Shown in pieces: positions 1-12,315 of a DNA stretch of 64,000 nucleotides (position 1 is its first letter; each line of letters begins with the position of its first letter). This stretch comes from Rapana venosa. Its lineage: Eukaryota > Mollusca > Gastropoda > Neogastropoda > Muricidae. The notes beneath the pieces were generated by a model, which was given only the letters and a program-made list of their open reading frames with translations, had not been told where the DNA came from and made no database searches. Position numbers and translations under genes: made by a program. The DNA lies in assembly GCA_028751875.1 (NCBI GenBank), contig CM054153.1, positions 7,520,150 to 7,584,149 on the forward strand, given 5' to 3'.

Positions 1-98
<98 letters not shown>

Positions 99-131
99 GA
101 GAGGGGGGAAGAGAGAGGGGGGAGAGGAACC
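1..131. repeat. (GA)n microsatellite running into poly-G
   Basis: A perfect GA dinucleotide array fills the first 88 bases and passes into a G run and mixed G/A purines up to about 131. The array is cut by the window edge, so its full length is unknown. Confidence 0.97.
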
Positions 132-1733
132 AGACAGTTTCTCGCACCATGTAACAGATAGAAGAATGAAGACCTGTCTTCAGAATCAAGCAAGTAATTC
201 AATGTAAATGATTCTAAACTCGAACCAAGCCTGTCACAATACTATTAAATAAATAAATAGTTAAAATGTCACAACTTCTGTTTGTTATGACTATTCATAA
301 AAGAAAAGTAATTATCAACATTAATGAATTGTGGAGAGAATCAACCCTCCCCTCTCCCCACAAACACATGAGCGCCATTTCTCCCTCTACATGATTGAAC
401 TCGCTCACAAGTGCACATGCTCATGGAAATGCATGTTACACTCAGAGTAATATAAGGGGTTCCCCCCCCCCGCCCCCCCCCCAACCAAATATCAGCTCTG
501 TTGACAATGTTATGTTCCTGTGTGGATGTCTATACGAGGAAGGGGGATGCACATGTATATGCATACTGAATGTTGCCCAAACCAATGATTCATTTAGTTT
601 TACTACTTGAATATTTATTCTTGTTATAATCATTTTTTCATTTTTACTAATATGTTTTCCATCAATGATTATTTTTGTTCGTCTTTTCAGTAATACTATT
701 ATCTAACAGCTAAAACAATTTTTCTTCTTTTTTGTTTTGTTTAGCAGTAACAATTTTTATCAATTTTTTTTGTTTTGTTTAGCATTAACAATTTCTATCT
801 CCTGTAAATAACGGTATTGATTGTTGTCTGTTTATTAAGTAATGGTAATTTTATTTCAAAGCTTTGCACACAAACAAGGATGTGCATGCACACACACTAA
901 CATACACACACCATGGACATCCAGACAAATGAAAATGTCCATAGAAGGGGGACTAGGGGGCTCTACTTCAGAATTTCTAGAATTCATAATGAAAGAGCAG
1001 CACACAAACATCACCTGCATTTTTGCTCAAGAAGATATTACAATGACCAGAATGAACACACACAAAAGTAAGGGTGGAGGGGGAGAATCTTTTTTATAAG
1101 ACTCCCCCCCCCCCCCCCCCCCCCCCCATTTTACTACAACTTATTATTCTTGGTTTTAATCACATGATTGAACCACAACCAAACACCAGATGTGTAGTAA
1201 CACATATACATTTGTATACAAGTCAAACCCTGAGTTTTCATTTTATGTGACAAACTGCTGCAGCTTCAGGTTCAAAATCATTCCACCTACTTTACAAAAA
1301 TTATCCTCTCAATAAAACTGCTTCAACATAACTTTAATTGGCAACACAGTGTAGACCTTTTCTTAGCAGCGCTGAAACCAGGCTACAGTGAACGATCTCT
1401 TGAGGTCACAATTACTTCAGCTGCATAGTTTGGGTATGAAAATCCAATGTCAAACTAAGAAATCCTTCAAGAGCAAAATAAATTTATCAAGGTAAAAGTA
1501 AGAAGGCGAGGGGTGGGTGGTCATTTTTATTGTCACCAGCACATATTCAGTTTTTTTCCTTATTTTATTAGTAACAAAAGACAATGGTGAATGACCTCTC
1601 CATCATCAATTTTCAGCTGTGCAGTTGGTCTGGAAAATTCAGCAAAACCTCTAGCTTCCTTTACTGAAACTGATTTTCAATTCTACCTTTACCATGCCCA
1701 CCCCACAGCATTTATTATATGCACAGTAATACT
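132..1733. other. Gene-free AT-rich stretch with two poly-C tracts
   Basis: No coding region is supported here. The stretch holds a C-rich tract near 464-482 and a 24-base C run at 1104-1127. Short open frames here do not resemble any family I know and contain low-complexity His/Cys/Pro runs. Confidence 0.6.
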
Positions 1734-1775
1734 TTCTAACTGAAAAGATTGACAGAGTAGCTTTTAAAGAGAAAG

Positions 1776-1855
<80 letters not shown>

Positions 1856-1995
1856 GGGGGGTGGGTGTAAGCCCAAGTGCGCCTCTGTGAGCATGCTCAA
1901 TACATTCTAACTGAAAAGATTGACAGAATAGCTTTTAAAGAGAGAGAGAGAGAGGTGTGTGTATGCCCAAGTGTGCCTCTGTGACCAAGCTCATG
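1734..1995 (+). repeat. Tandem duplication with unequal GA arrays
   Basis: Two copies of a segment beginning TTCTAACTGAAAAGATTGAC start at 1734 and 1905. Each runs through TAGCTTTTAAAGAGA into a GA array and then into a shared tail (CCCAAGTGxGCCTCTGTGA). Copy 1 carries a GA array of roughly 85 bp, copy 2 only about 16 bp. The flanks are nearly identical, so the two arrays descend from one and differ in expansion. Confidence 0.85.
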
Positions 1996-2260
1996 GGTGC
2001 GCCTGTGTGCACACATATCACGTGCACACACACACAGTGGCAGGCAGGCAGAAGTACACCCACACCCCTCCTAACCAAAGTTGGAGCATTATGTCACCAC
2101 CCATGTCAGGGTCTTCATAAACGGCTCCCTCACCTCCAGCCAAACCCCACTTCTCTCTGTTCTCCTGTCAAACATCTAAAAGGGGTTGAGTTGAATAACG
2201 TGCTAGTAATTGTATTGATCCGTTTGGAAACAAGCCCCTTCTGGTGTTTCCAATACTCCT

Positions 2261-2278
2261 CCCCCCCCCCCCCCCCCA
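2261..2278. repeat. Poly-C tract
   Basis: An uninterrupted C run of about 18 bases. It makes the overlapping frames proline- or glycine-rich and explains the open frames around it. Confidence 0.95.
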
Positions 2279-2379
2279 CCATCATCACTATCACTGCCCC
2301 CCATCCCCTCCCCCCAAATCAATGGAACATATGGTCCCCTCCATTGTGCCTGCCCCACGCGATGCTTCTTTAGCCATCT

Positions 2380-2620
2380 CCTGTCAATTAACCCGGAGGC
2401 CTGGTCAATTGCTTTTTGTCGCCCGCCACTTTTAGGCTGCACGTGCTCCCGTGTACCAACGGTGACGGCGGCGGCTGGGGGGAGAATGGAGAGGGAGGGG
2501 GAAAAGCCGCCGAAAGATCGCGGGGCGGGCCGCTGCCACCTTTGTCGGTCCCCCAGTTTAGAGAACACACACAATTACCAGCCACCGTATTGACGCGGCT
2601 TGCCTGCTTGGGGAGGGGAG
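2380..2620. promoter_or_regulatory. Unique GC-balanced block, candidate regulatory element
   Basis: Between two homopolymer-rich stretches lies a complex block with TGTCAATTAACC, GGTCAATTGC and a CpG-containing core (GTGACGGCGGCGGC). Open frames on both strands look like GC-driven chance. The mixture of homeodomain-like words and CpGs is typical of conserved non-coding DNA, but nothing here proves function. Confidence 0.2.
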
Positions 2621-2659
2621 GGGGGTGGGGGTAGTGTAATGGATGGAGCTTTGTGTGTT

Positions 2660-2789
2660 TGGGGGGGGGGGGGGGGGGGGGTGACAGGATTGGGGGGTGT
2701 GCGTGTGTATGTGTAGGGATGATAGTTGATAGCGGGTGCGAAAAAAAAAAGTAAGAGAGAGAGAGAGAGTGTGTGTGTGTGTGTGTGTT
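2660..2789. repeat. Poly-G tract with (GA)n(GT)n
   Basis: A run of about 22 G is followed by GT-rich DNA, an A run, and a compound GA/GT microsatellite ending near 2789. Confidence 0.93.
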
Positions 2790-3064
2790 CCGCGAGCCCT
2801 TGTATTTGTGTGAAGTGGACTTTTGAGGGTCCTCCGATCTCAACCTTTCTTAACCCATCCTCTCTCTAACAAATAGAATTATTTACACAAGTTCTGTGAG
2901 CGATATATGAAGAGACATCCATCTTGATATTTAGCAAACGGTAATAGCGTCAGTAGAATACGGTTTGTTCTGCTTCAATCGATGACTATCCCGCCTGTGA
3001 CTCTTTCACCTAGTAGTCTGGCTTCTACGAGTACTTCTATTTGTTGAGCACAAACAGTATTTAA

Positions 3065-3066
<2 letters not shown>

Positions 3067-3137
<71 letters not shown>

Positions 3138-3148
3138 TGTGTGTGTGT

Positions 3149-3193
<45 letters not shown>

Positions 3194-3275
3194 GGGGGGG
3201 GGGGGGGGGAGAAGAGAGGGAGGGAGGGAGAGAGAGAGAGAGAGAATGTGTGGGTGTGTAAGTGTGTGTGTGTGC
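3067..3275. repeat. Compound (GT)n(GA)n(GT)n(GA)n(G)n(GGGA)n array
   Basis: A 200-bp compound microsatellite alternates GT and GA blocks twice, then a run of about 18 G, GGGA units, GA and GT again. It produces open frames on both strands with Cys-Val, Arg-Glu, Ser-Leu and His-Thr dipeptide repeats. These are artefacts of the repeat. Confidence 0.97.
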
Positions 3276-5344
3276 GCGCGGGCACTGTAAACTCTCACCT
3301 GGAATGTAGCACTGCTATTCAATGCAATGGGCTGGAATGATTTTTCAGTTCACCTCTAAGAATACAACCACCCCCTCACAAGGTTTTCTTTCAAACTCAC
3401 CAGTTGTCAACACCTACGTCTTCAACTGGCTAGTCCCCTAGTGGTTGGTTCTCAATGAAAGATGGCGAATGGAGAGAAAGATGGTGCAGTTCACTGGAGT
3501 TTGACAAATCAAAGGTGAACCCAGGAAAGAAAAACACTATGAACATATTGCCATCATCACAGTCTTTGTGCAGTGAGTGTGTGAGTGAGTATGTGTGTGT
3601 GATAGTGGTGCTCACATGTACAGGCACGCATGTGTTTGTGTGTGTGCAATCTTGTTCACTTTACCCAAGTAACACACACACAAAATAAATAAACCATTAA
3701 TGTAGCCACTATCATGATCTTTATGGTGGTGCTTATCCATTTTGTTAAAATCTTGTCTATTTCATCCAACACAAAACACAAAAAGGAAATCATGGGATCC
3801 ATGGGATTTTAGGCATGCCCAGCACAAACAAAATGATTGCGATCTTTTCATGGTTTTGTTGTTTGTATAATTTTTTTTAAAAAAGATAAGTACACTATAT
3901 AACAAAAATAACTAGCTACAGTTTTTATTTAAATAAATACAAGACCTTTTTGACCACCATATAAAAACTTTTTAAGCAAAAGTATTTGCTATGACTTTGA
4001 CAAATTAAATAAGGTTTAATCCAAAAACAAAATCTAAGTAAAACTTCGGCTATTTTCCACACCCTCTGGTCAATCGTCCCAGAACCATACTTAGCACAAC
4101 CTTTCTCCCCAGGTCTGCACTATCAGATGTCTCAACACCCAAGCATCAGGGAAAGATAATTGGAGCTGGCGGGTGGAGCAAAAGAAGGGTGATGCGTGAG
4201 GCTGGTGATAGATTTATCACATTACCAAATAATGGAGGACTACCTACCCCCCCCCCCCCCCCCACCTTTGCATACTGACCTTAAAGAGGCAAGCACCATG
4301 GAACTTCATTGAACACCACGCACAATATTTTTGGTGAACTTTATTTCACAGGGTAAGGTATTTAAGGTGTGAATAAAGTCCCTGAATGATCGTATTAGCA
4401 CGATCAAGTTTCACTGTCAATCTAGGTTGGTTTTCTTTGCGTCCTTATGTCTAACACAACATAGGGCTTTTAAGCGCATGGCCTCCCACGTAGTCCATGG
4501 TACAGACCCACCAGTCTTGCTTGATTAAGAACTGTTTCAATAAAACCTTGATACTGTCACACTGGTCAACTTCAACTTTACAGGTGTTTGCCTAGTTTAT
4601 ACTTTTCTTTATCGAAAACCAGAACTGTTTCACACTGTTTACAGAATAGAGAGACTGCAAAAGTTTATTTCCCAGCATAAATTTGGGCAAGGAGGGAGGT
4701 AATTCTTACTACATAATTAATTGCTAAATAAACAAAAGCAAAAACACCTCAGGAAATCATTATGTTGTCCTAATTTTCTGTGTTGATGTTAAATTCATTA
4801 CATATTTCTTTTTTCTTATTTTTTCTAGTACAGTTAGTTCATCTGTACTGAAAAATCTTTATCTGAGCATTCTTTAACTTTTCCTGTTCCTTCTGGCAAT
4901 ACCTGATTTCTCCACTTTTTCAAGGCATTTCCAGATTTGTATTTCTTTATATAAACCCAGGCTTTCTTAAAAGAATTTCTTACGTGTGTGTAACATATGA
5001 ACCCTGGGTTTCTTTAGAGAACTGTTTATTACAAAACTCATCAGCTTAGAGTATTTATTTTTATGACAAAACTCAACAGCTGACTCAGTAAAATGACTAA
5101 CTCCTAGTTCTACTCATCTAAAAATAATGGGTCATGCATTTACATCTTGGTAGAACTAGGTATTCGGCCTCCCTAGTGAAGTCATTCTTCACTGGGTCAT
5201 GGAAACATGGAAAATACCCAGAGAGCATGCACGGCTTCATTCGCACAACATGTGTATTGGTAAAGCAGTGTACAAGGACAAATTTGCACGCTATGACATC
5301 AAGGGAAACTGACCAAAAGGCTGCCAATTTATCAATGATCTCAT
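3276..5344. other. Gene-free interval
   Basis: No gene is supported. It is mostly AT-rich unique sequence with a 14-base C tract near 4250-4263. The part at about 4060-4480 is of mixed composition and free of simple repeats, so it could be conserved non-coding DNA; I see no exon in it. Confidence 0.5.
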
Positions 5345-5640
5345 TGGGGACGGGATAGCTCAGTGGTCAGAGCACTCGCTTTCCCCCCAGCCAAGTTAAG
5401 CAGCGTCGAGCGTGGTTACCAGTTGGATGGGTGACCGTTTGCGCGCCTTGGCTTCAGTACAGTTCCCCCAGTTCACCCAGCTGTAAATGGGTACCTGCCC
5501 TCTTTAGGGTCAGGGAAGGTAAAGCAGCGAGGGAGAGGAGATGGGCGCCGCCCTCAATATGCTGGCCCTAGAGAAGTGAGGTCTCTGACGCCTCGCTCCC
5601 CTACGACCTTATAGGTTATGGGACTCCTTTGCCTTTTTTT
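5345..5640 (+). mobile_element. Chimeric tRNA/5S-rRNA SINE (S1 family), best copy
   Basis: The head GGGATAGCTCAGTGGTCAGA resembles a tRNA D-arm with a pol III A box. From 5393 the sequence switches to something closely resembling the internal control region of 5S rRNA: AAGTTAAGCAGCGTCGAG, then GGATGGGTGACCG at about 5425-5437. The body (CAGGGAAGGTAAAGCAGCGA, GAGAAGTGAGGTCTCTGAC) and the tail (ATAGGTTATGGGA) recur in other copies in this window. Order is therefore tRNA A box, 5S promoter, unrelated body. The TTAA at 5396-5399 is the site hit by piggyBac-like elements in two other copies. Confidence 0.85.
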
Positions 5641-6576
5641 GCCTCATTTAAGAGAGGGACAGTACTGTTTGCAAGAGTACTCCAACCAATCTTTTTCCCC
5701 TTTGTATTTTTTATGCTCTGGCATGAAGTAAAAATTTTACTTTACTTTCTCTGAAATTTTGAGTACAAACATGGCAAACCATTTAGAAAAGACAAGAATA
5801 CAGAAATAACAAATAAAAAAAGATATATTCCATTGCTCTCTAAAGCTGCATCATCTTGTTATAGTGGTTGAAAACATTAAAAATTTACTTAAAAGATGAA
5901 GAAAACTAAGTCTACATATAAATTGTCTTTACAAAAAAGGCTCATTTTGATATGCCAGACAAAAAGGTGGCAACCCAGTGGCAATAATACACAACATAGT
6001 TTATCACTATATGGCTAATTAAGCAGAAGTGTAATGCCATAAAAATTTAAGATTAAATTAACATTGCAAGCTTTAGGTTTGAACAGGTCACAGGAGATAA
6101 GATAAAAAGCTGTGGTTTCTTTGGTTGATTTTTTTTTTTTTTTTTTGGGGGGGGGATCTTGCTGGTCCCCCTCCCAGTCCTTGCCAGTGAGTGAGACCAT
6201 CTGCATAATTACTATGAAGGGGAGCTGGATAAACAAAACCACCTTTCACCTGCAAGTACTGCTGCCTGCAACTGAGTTACTGGGAGCAAGACAATGCTAG
6301 ATAAAGAGCAGATGTTATTGCATTTAAATCCTACAAATAAAACAACTGGCGTGTCCAATAAAATACAAAATCAGGTGTTCTGAATGAATTCTCCTAAATA
6401 CAGAAACTGAAGTTCCACATTCAGTTTAAAGGACAAAGTTCCAAAATAACATTACTGAATGCATATACATCATCAAAGAAACACAAAAACAGTGGTACAT
6501 GCCATAATACACCTCAGTTTGAAATTTTACATTTTCTCCAACATACACTCATAAAAATGACATTTACTTCTCTCTG

Positions 6577-6579
<3 letters not shown>
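5641..6579. other. Gene-free interval with T/G homopolymer junction
   Basis: AT-rich with no supported gene. At about 6129-6155 a T run passes directly into a G run, a junction type repeated elsewhere in the window. Confidence 0.5.

Positions 6580-6607
<28 letters not shown>
6580..6607. repeat. (GA)n microsatellite
   Basis: A short GA dinucleotide array in AT-rich DNA. Confidence 0.95.
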
Positions 6608-6612
<5 letters not shown>

Positions 6613-6759
6613 GAATGAGGGGCATGCCTCCATAGAGACAACTGCAAGGTAGTCATTAAGAGAAGACCAGTTACAACAATAAGCAAACATAATTCAAAAT
6701 GCTGAATCATCCCCCAATCAACAAACGCAAATGAAGGACCGTGAAAGAAAAACAGCGTA

Positions 6760-7700
6760 TGACTTACGAACATATAGCTGTAGGGGAAGACAATGGTTCT
6801 GCAGCCCATAACATCACGCCAGCGCCAACATCTTCATCAAAACGCCAACCACCATCTCATAAAAATTGCCTCTTCTCTTGTTTTACGAAACTTGCCAGGC
6901 GAAGCCAGCATTTTTTTGTTGGTAGAGAAATGCCAAGTACGATCCGTCATCATTCTTTCCCATGGATGCTTTCTAATGAATGAAACAATCTGACAGGGCT
7001 AATGTGACAGTTTTCGATTGGTTTTTTTTTTTCAGTCAACAGTTCGTCTCGCGCGGCTAAGATGACAGTGGGGCTTCAACAGTGAGGCTGGCGGTAGTGG
7101 CAGCAGCAGCAGCAGCGGCGGCATCAGGCAGAGTAGAGAGCAACAAGCCGGTAGGCCTACAGCGTCTAGACAGGCAGGCAGTGCCGTCATGGTCACGGGG
7201 GCTGTTGACAAGCTCTGTCACGTTCAGACTTGCCAGGCTTTGTTCTCACACCGCTCCCTCTGCCTTGTTTCTGAGGCTGTTTGGGTTTCGTTATGTGTCT
7301 ACATCTCGCACAGGTCAACGTTCCTTCTCTCCGTCTGTCCCTCTGCCCGCACGCCGTAAACTTTGTATGTAGAGTCCTTATCATACCTTGCTTCGATTTT
7401 TCTTTTTCTCTTAGCCGAAATCTGTCGCCGAGCAATGGGGGGGAAAGTAATAAAACGGGTTACATCTGTCATCTAGTGGAGAGAGAGATGGATCTTTCTT
7501 TCTTTCTTTCTCTTTTTTCCCCCCTAGAAGCAGGCCCGCGAAGGTTAATTGTGACGGAAAGAATGCCGGTGAGGGAGTGGGCAGATGCCGGGAAAGATGC
7601 GTCGCAAGCGGCGTCTGCTTCGTGTGTGATCCTGTGCTCCCTGGCACACCTGAATCCATGCACACCTAGGCCAACCCCTTCCCTGCTGCTGTCAGCCACT
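6760..7700 (-). promoter_or_regulatory. CpG-containing block, possible gene start on the minus strand
   Basis: This is the most CpG-rich part of the left third. On the minus strand a GTAAGT donor follows a short frame beginning Met-Gly-Cys-Arg-Thr (ATG near 6809, donor near 6772), and a CCAAT word lies upstream (about 7013-7022). That would fit a first exon read leftwards. No downstream exon can be recognised. The block could equally be a 5' non-coding region of a gene with long introns, or regulatory DNA. Confidence 0.2.
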
Positions 7701-7939
7701 GCCCCTCCCTTCCTGAGCGCGCTGCCCGTGCTGCCTGGGAATCTGCTGGCTGCGAGATGTTGACACAGCGTCGCCAGGCAACAGCCAATGGGCTTGTGCC
7801 AACGAGTGCAGGTCGCCTGCCACGTGCTTTCCCCGCTCGGTCGCGCATGATTCAAGAACTGTGGTGATGATGGTGATGTAGACGTTAAACCCGATTCCGA
7901 CTGCCGCAATGCCACAGAAAATCTCTCCCTGTCTCTCTA

Positions 7940-8020
7940 CCCCCCCCCCCCCCCCCCCCCCCACCTCCTCCCCCACTCCTACATCCCCATTACCCCCCCC
8001 CCCCCCCCCCCCCCCCCCCC
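7940..8020. repeat. Two long poly-C tracts
   Basis: Runs of about 23 C (7940-7962) and 28 C (7993-8020) flank a C-rich spacer. They are among the longest homopolymers in the window. Confidence 0.97.
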
Positions 8021-8228
8021 ATCTCAAGTTCTTCATTGCCTCCAGCAGCCGCACATATAGTCAGTCATATGACAACTGTAAACGTCATGCTCAACATATA
8101 CCCTGACAGACTTTAAAAAAAAAACAAAAAGGAATTGACAGGACTAAACATGACTGCAAGAGAAGGGGGGAAAAAAGCGGTGCTGACCCCTTCAGAAAGT
8201 CTAGAAATTTGAGCCTAATTCTGTTAAA

Positions 8229-8235
8229 CTGTGTG

Positions 8236-8276
<41 letters not shown>

Positions 8277-8330
8277 GCACACGTGTGTGAGAGTGCATGT
8301 GTGTGACACACGTGCGCGCACACAAACATA
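8229..8330. repeat. (GT)n microsatellite and degenerate GT/CA tract
   Basis: GT dinucleotides with a GTGAGT interruption, followed by degenerate alternating purine/pyrimidine sequence including CGTGCGCGCAC. Confidence 0.93.
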
Positions 8331-10214
8331 AATGCATGTGACAGCATGTAGGTTGTACATCTGTACGGCAACAAGTGTGGGCAGGTGTGTTATGTTCTGT
8401 CATTTCAAAGTCTTTGCACTGAAGTCATACACAATACTGGAAAGGGGAAAATGGGTGCATAAGCAACAGTGCAAATACCACACGTATTCATAAATCTTAA
8501 CATGAGCACAACTAGGTGAATGTAATGAGTGTGAGTGAATGAGTGCATGCCCATGCTCTCATCATGTGCTATCAAATCTATTGAATTTCTGATGTAAAGA
8601 ACATGCAAATAAATGTAGGGAAAGACAGAAGAATGGAAGTAAAGATAGAACGCAGATTACAAAAGACTTTACCAGAATTGAGAACTGTTTTCCCCTAGTT
8701 TTATACACCTATTTTCTGCAGTTTAAACACACTTTAACCATGTAATACTTCTTACTATAAGCAGTAACAGATTGCTTCTTAATTAATATAGTCACACCAA
8801 TTAAATGTGGATTCTCATCTGCTGGTCAAAATAATTCTTGCCTTTATTTGCATAAAATTCAAGTAACAGTTGACGCATGTTCAGCAGTTTTATATTTCAT
8901 GAATGCTATTGACTTTTACACCTCTTCTGGCATTCATACCATCCTGTAGATATTTGAAAACTCAAAATGTTGTTACTCTATTTGAAGGCAGATCTATCTG
9001 AAAGACTTGTTCTGTTTCGTGCCTTCATGCCAGTGCAGGCATGCCATATGCCTAGACCCCCACACAGGTGTCAGTGCAGGCATGCCACACACCTACACCC
9101 CCCACACAGCTGTTCTGTCTCCCACAATGATCATCTCTCTAATAATGCTGCAGTTCCTGACTACCTTCCAGCCAGCTGATGAAACATTGTGCAGTGGCAG
9201 CAACTATGACATGGGTTATGGAGTCCAGGAGTGGAGAGAGAGAGGCAGAGACAGAGATATTTTTTAGAACCAAATGATTCCACTTTCTCGGGAAAAATAG
9301 AACAAAGGTCAAGGTGGAGTCCCCCCCCCCCCCCCTTTTGGCTTTGTCCAGGTTGATATATATACTAAAAACCAGTAATCAATTAACTCCTCCACCACTT
9401 CCAGTTCTTCACACACACACACCCCCCCTTTAGGTTTTGTGTGACTCACGGATGACCAAAAGGACAAAAATAGGACCACTCATGACATTCTTCACAATTT
9501 GAGCATCCTAATTCATGTACTTTTCCTGCCTAAAGTCTTCCTTCAACTAATGGTCACGACCACGATCAGGATTTACCCAGCTGACACTTGGCCATTAGGC
9601 TCAAAGTCTCACAAATGGTAAATGGTAGTCGAACCTGTCAAAGAAGGGTTGGCGCATCTGCTCCTCCTAGTCTTCCACCTTCCAACCGTTTTACTTTCAA
9701 GTCAAACCACAACATTTGTAACAAGCAGCAGATCCATACATACATACACACACACATATATCAGCTAAGAAGAGCAACCTTGAATATTCATCAGTTTGTT
9801 GGGGGGAAAAGCCTCTTAAGTATCTGAGAATATCTAAATCAAAATGCTGCGCAGTTCAACGTGCCTGTACATGCACTATGCATACATAACACTTTTTTTT
9901 AAAACATAAACTATCATACATATCCATTACAAAATCAATAAATTTGTGTGTGCGTGTATCCTTCCCCCTGTTCCTTGGCAAAAGCTCTCATGTTCACCAA
10001 ATGGTGAGATGATGATAAAGTTTTCTTTTACTTCTAGCTTTACACAAGCATGCACACACAAGCATGCACACACACACACAATGGAAATTCTGAACTAATA
10101 AGCATAATTGGGGGGGGGAGGGAGGGAGGGGGAGAGTTTTTTCCCCTTCAAAATTACTAGAGTTGATATTGAAAGTGCTGAGCAGCGCACGCAGGCACAC
10201 ACACATATTGGCTT
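8331..10214. other. Gene-free interval
   Basis: No gene is supported. The stretch contains a short direct repeat of a GCAGGCATGCCA motif near 9036-9090, a C tract near 9319-9335, and short CA runs. The longest open frames are low-complexity. Confidence 0.5.
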
Positions 10215-10530
10215 TGTGAATGTTGTCATCCGTTCCTACCAGCACACTATGGCTGCACTTACTCTTCCAAAGATGGAACAGATTTAAACATGAGCATAAG
10301 ATGTTCTACATCCATTCACACATGGGACTTCCGTTTATAATCTCGTCCAAAGGATGCATTCTATAATACTTCCGTTTATAATCTCATCCAAAGGACTTTT
10401 CAAGGGTGGAATGGGTACTGATAATACTAACTCCAGGGGAAAATCCCCATGAATGGGTGCCCTGGTGGTGGCCTGAACCCAGGACAATACACCATAAGCT
10501 CCACACTCTAACCACTAGGCAATCCGCCCC
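10215..10530 (-). mobile_element. tRNA-derived SINE with shared central domain (S3 family)
   Basis: Read on the minus strand, a tRNA-like head (GCCTAGTGGTTAGAGTG, then GGGTTCAGGCC as B box) is followed by a central domain containing CCTTTGGACGAGATTATAAA. The tail ends with GAAGAGTAAG and GTGCTGGTAGGAACGGATGA. The same tail occurs at 47400-47690 and 57840-58090. Inside this copy about 29 bp carrying the central domain is duplicated at a spacing of 41 bp (10327 and 10368). Confidence 0.75.
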
Positions 10531-10704
10531 AAAATAGGCTTTTGAGACAGTGAGTTACCTGATACCATACACTCTTTGAAAAAAATGCGATGGCATGAAA
10601 CATAAGGCTGGTCAAACAGGTTAACAGCCCAGTTCATTCCTCTTACAAAAAAAATGCTAGACATTTTTTTAAAAAAGACTTTCACACAAAAATTGTCCCG
10701 ACCC

Positions 10705-11115
10705 CACTCAAGCAGTGGATCAGTGGTCTAGAGGTAATGCACCTGCCTAGAAAGCAAAAAGTCCGGGCTTGAAGTGTGTGGTGGTTCTATCTCCATTTGG
10801 GCCAGAAACTTTTCCCCCCCATCCACTAGACCGTGAAAGGTGGTCTGGGTGCTAGTCTTTTGGATGAGATGATAAACTGAGGGCCCATGTCTTACACATG
10901 TATTATTTAGTACACATAAAAGAATAAGGGAGTTGTCCCTGGAAAAATTTTGTAGAAAAAAGCCATTCTGAGAGGGAAACATATAGTTGCAGACAGGAAA
11001 ATAAAAAAATAACAGGTGGCGCTGTTCTTGTGGTGATGCACTCTCCCTGGGGAGAGCAGCTCAAGTTTCATGCAGAGAAATCTGCTGCGACTTATAATGG
11101 TATACAATACAAGCA
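10705..11115 (+). mobile_element. tRNA-derived SINE (S2 family), full-length copy
   Basis: The head (GGATCAGTGGTCTAGAGGTA, later AAGTCCGGGCTTGAAG) is tRNA-like. The central domain is CTTTTGGATGAGATGATAAA, and the tail contains GTTGTCCCTGG, GTAGAAAAAAGCCA and CTCCCTGGGGAGAGCAGCTC. A second full copy at 44030-44447 aligns over its whole length. Confidence 0.85.
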
Positions 11116-12179
11116 ACGCCACCCCCCCCCCACCAACTCTAATACCCTTTTAAACCTTACTAAAGTAACAATACTTGAATACAAAAACTCTATTCATATG
11201 AAATCAAAGAATATCATAATAAAATAGTAATATGAAAAATATGTGATGTTGATTTTTTATTTTTTATTTGAAAATGGCATACAAGATTGCAGTTATATTC
11301 ATACTTTGGACTAATATGTGATTAACATTCTTTCTTTAACAAAAAAGAAAAAACGAAAAAACTATGTTCTTCCAATCAAATATATAACATCTCAAGGAAA
11401 GCAACAACAAAATCAAACAATGCCAACTGTACTTATTATAATAAATATCACTCATCAAGACAACAAAACTTCCGCACACTGCTGAAATTATATAAAAAGT
11501 TTGTTTTGTTTTTTAAAAAGGTTCAGCAATTTCCCCATGCTTACATTATATCCTACACTGGGCTTGTCATTTCGGAAATCACATGCTTTCAAGACTAAGT
11601 CAGTAGAGTCAAATGAACACTTCTCACTAACTCAGGAGACCCAGCAGCACTGCTGGATCCTAGCCAAGAACTACCAGCTCTCCATGTGCTACTAACAAGC
11701 ATGGCTCTCACCAAAACAGCAACAGGCGAGATCAGAATGCTAAGTACAGGAGCCAGCAGTGCTGGAGCTTCACATGGGATGAAGCAGCCCCCCCCCCCCC
11801 TCAAAAAAAAACAAACAAAACCACTCTAGTGGTATACATTCAAAGTTCAAAGAAACATCACAGCAGATGATGCTATCTTCATTCCTTCCCTCCCCAACAT
11901 CCCCTATGAAAACAAATATCCTTCATAAATACTGGATAAGGTGAATCTAGGAAAAGTTCAAATACAAAATGTGCAACATCGCAGAACACTTTCAACAGTT
12001 ACACAGCAAGGTAAAAGCAATTTCTATATTCAGTGTGCCTATATATATCATATGCAGGAGCATGTGTACATGTCATTACGTGAATGCATGAGTGCACTAA
12101 ACACACGCCAATCCATACTGACAACTAATCAAATATGGGTCCCTCCACCACATGAGCCACAGTCATTGTACTGGAGGTC
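11116..12179. other. Gene-free AT-rich interval
   Basis: No gene is supported. There are short C tracts near 11124 and 11790. A minus-strand frame at 11595-11804 has no recognisable family. Confidence 0.5.
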
Positions 12180-12315
12180 AATTATTTTATTGTTCATATT
12201 CTATGTTTTTAAAAATTTATTTATTTATTCTTTTATTTCAAGGATAATGGAATAACCACTTATGTGCTTTTTTCCATCCAGTCCCCGTGTGTATGCAGTT
12301 TTGTAAATTCAAACT
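12180..12315 (-). mobile_element. S3-family SINE tail fragment
   Basis: CAAGGATAATGGAATAACCA and GTGCTTTTTTCCATCCAGTC match the distal tail seen near 41070 and 57850. The head and central domain are missing. Confidence 0.55.

Noticed and set aside
3061..3340. Several overlapping open frames on both strands with Ser-Leu, Arg-Glu, Cys-Val or His-Thr repeats
   Set aside because: They are translations of GA/GT microsatellites with no non-repetitive core.
5393..5440. Possible 5S rRNA gene
   Set aside because: Only the control-region part is present, joined to a tRNA-like head and a repeated SINE body, so it is not a 5S gene.
7469..8054. Frames of 120-160 codons on both strands around 7.3-8.05 kb
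   Set aside because: GC-rich DNA and poly-C tracts keep all frames open; the peptides have no domain and disagree in strand.
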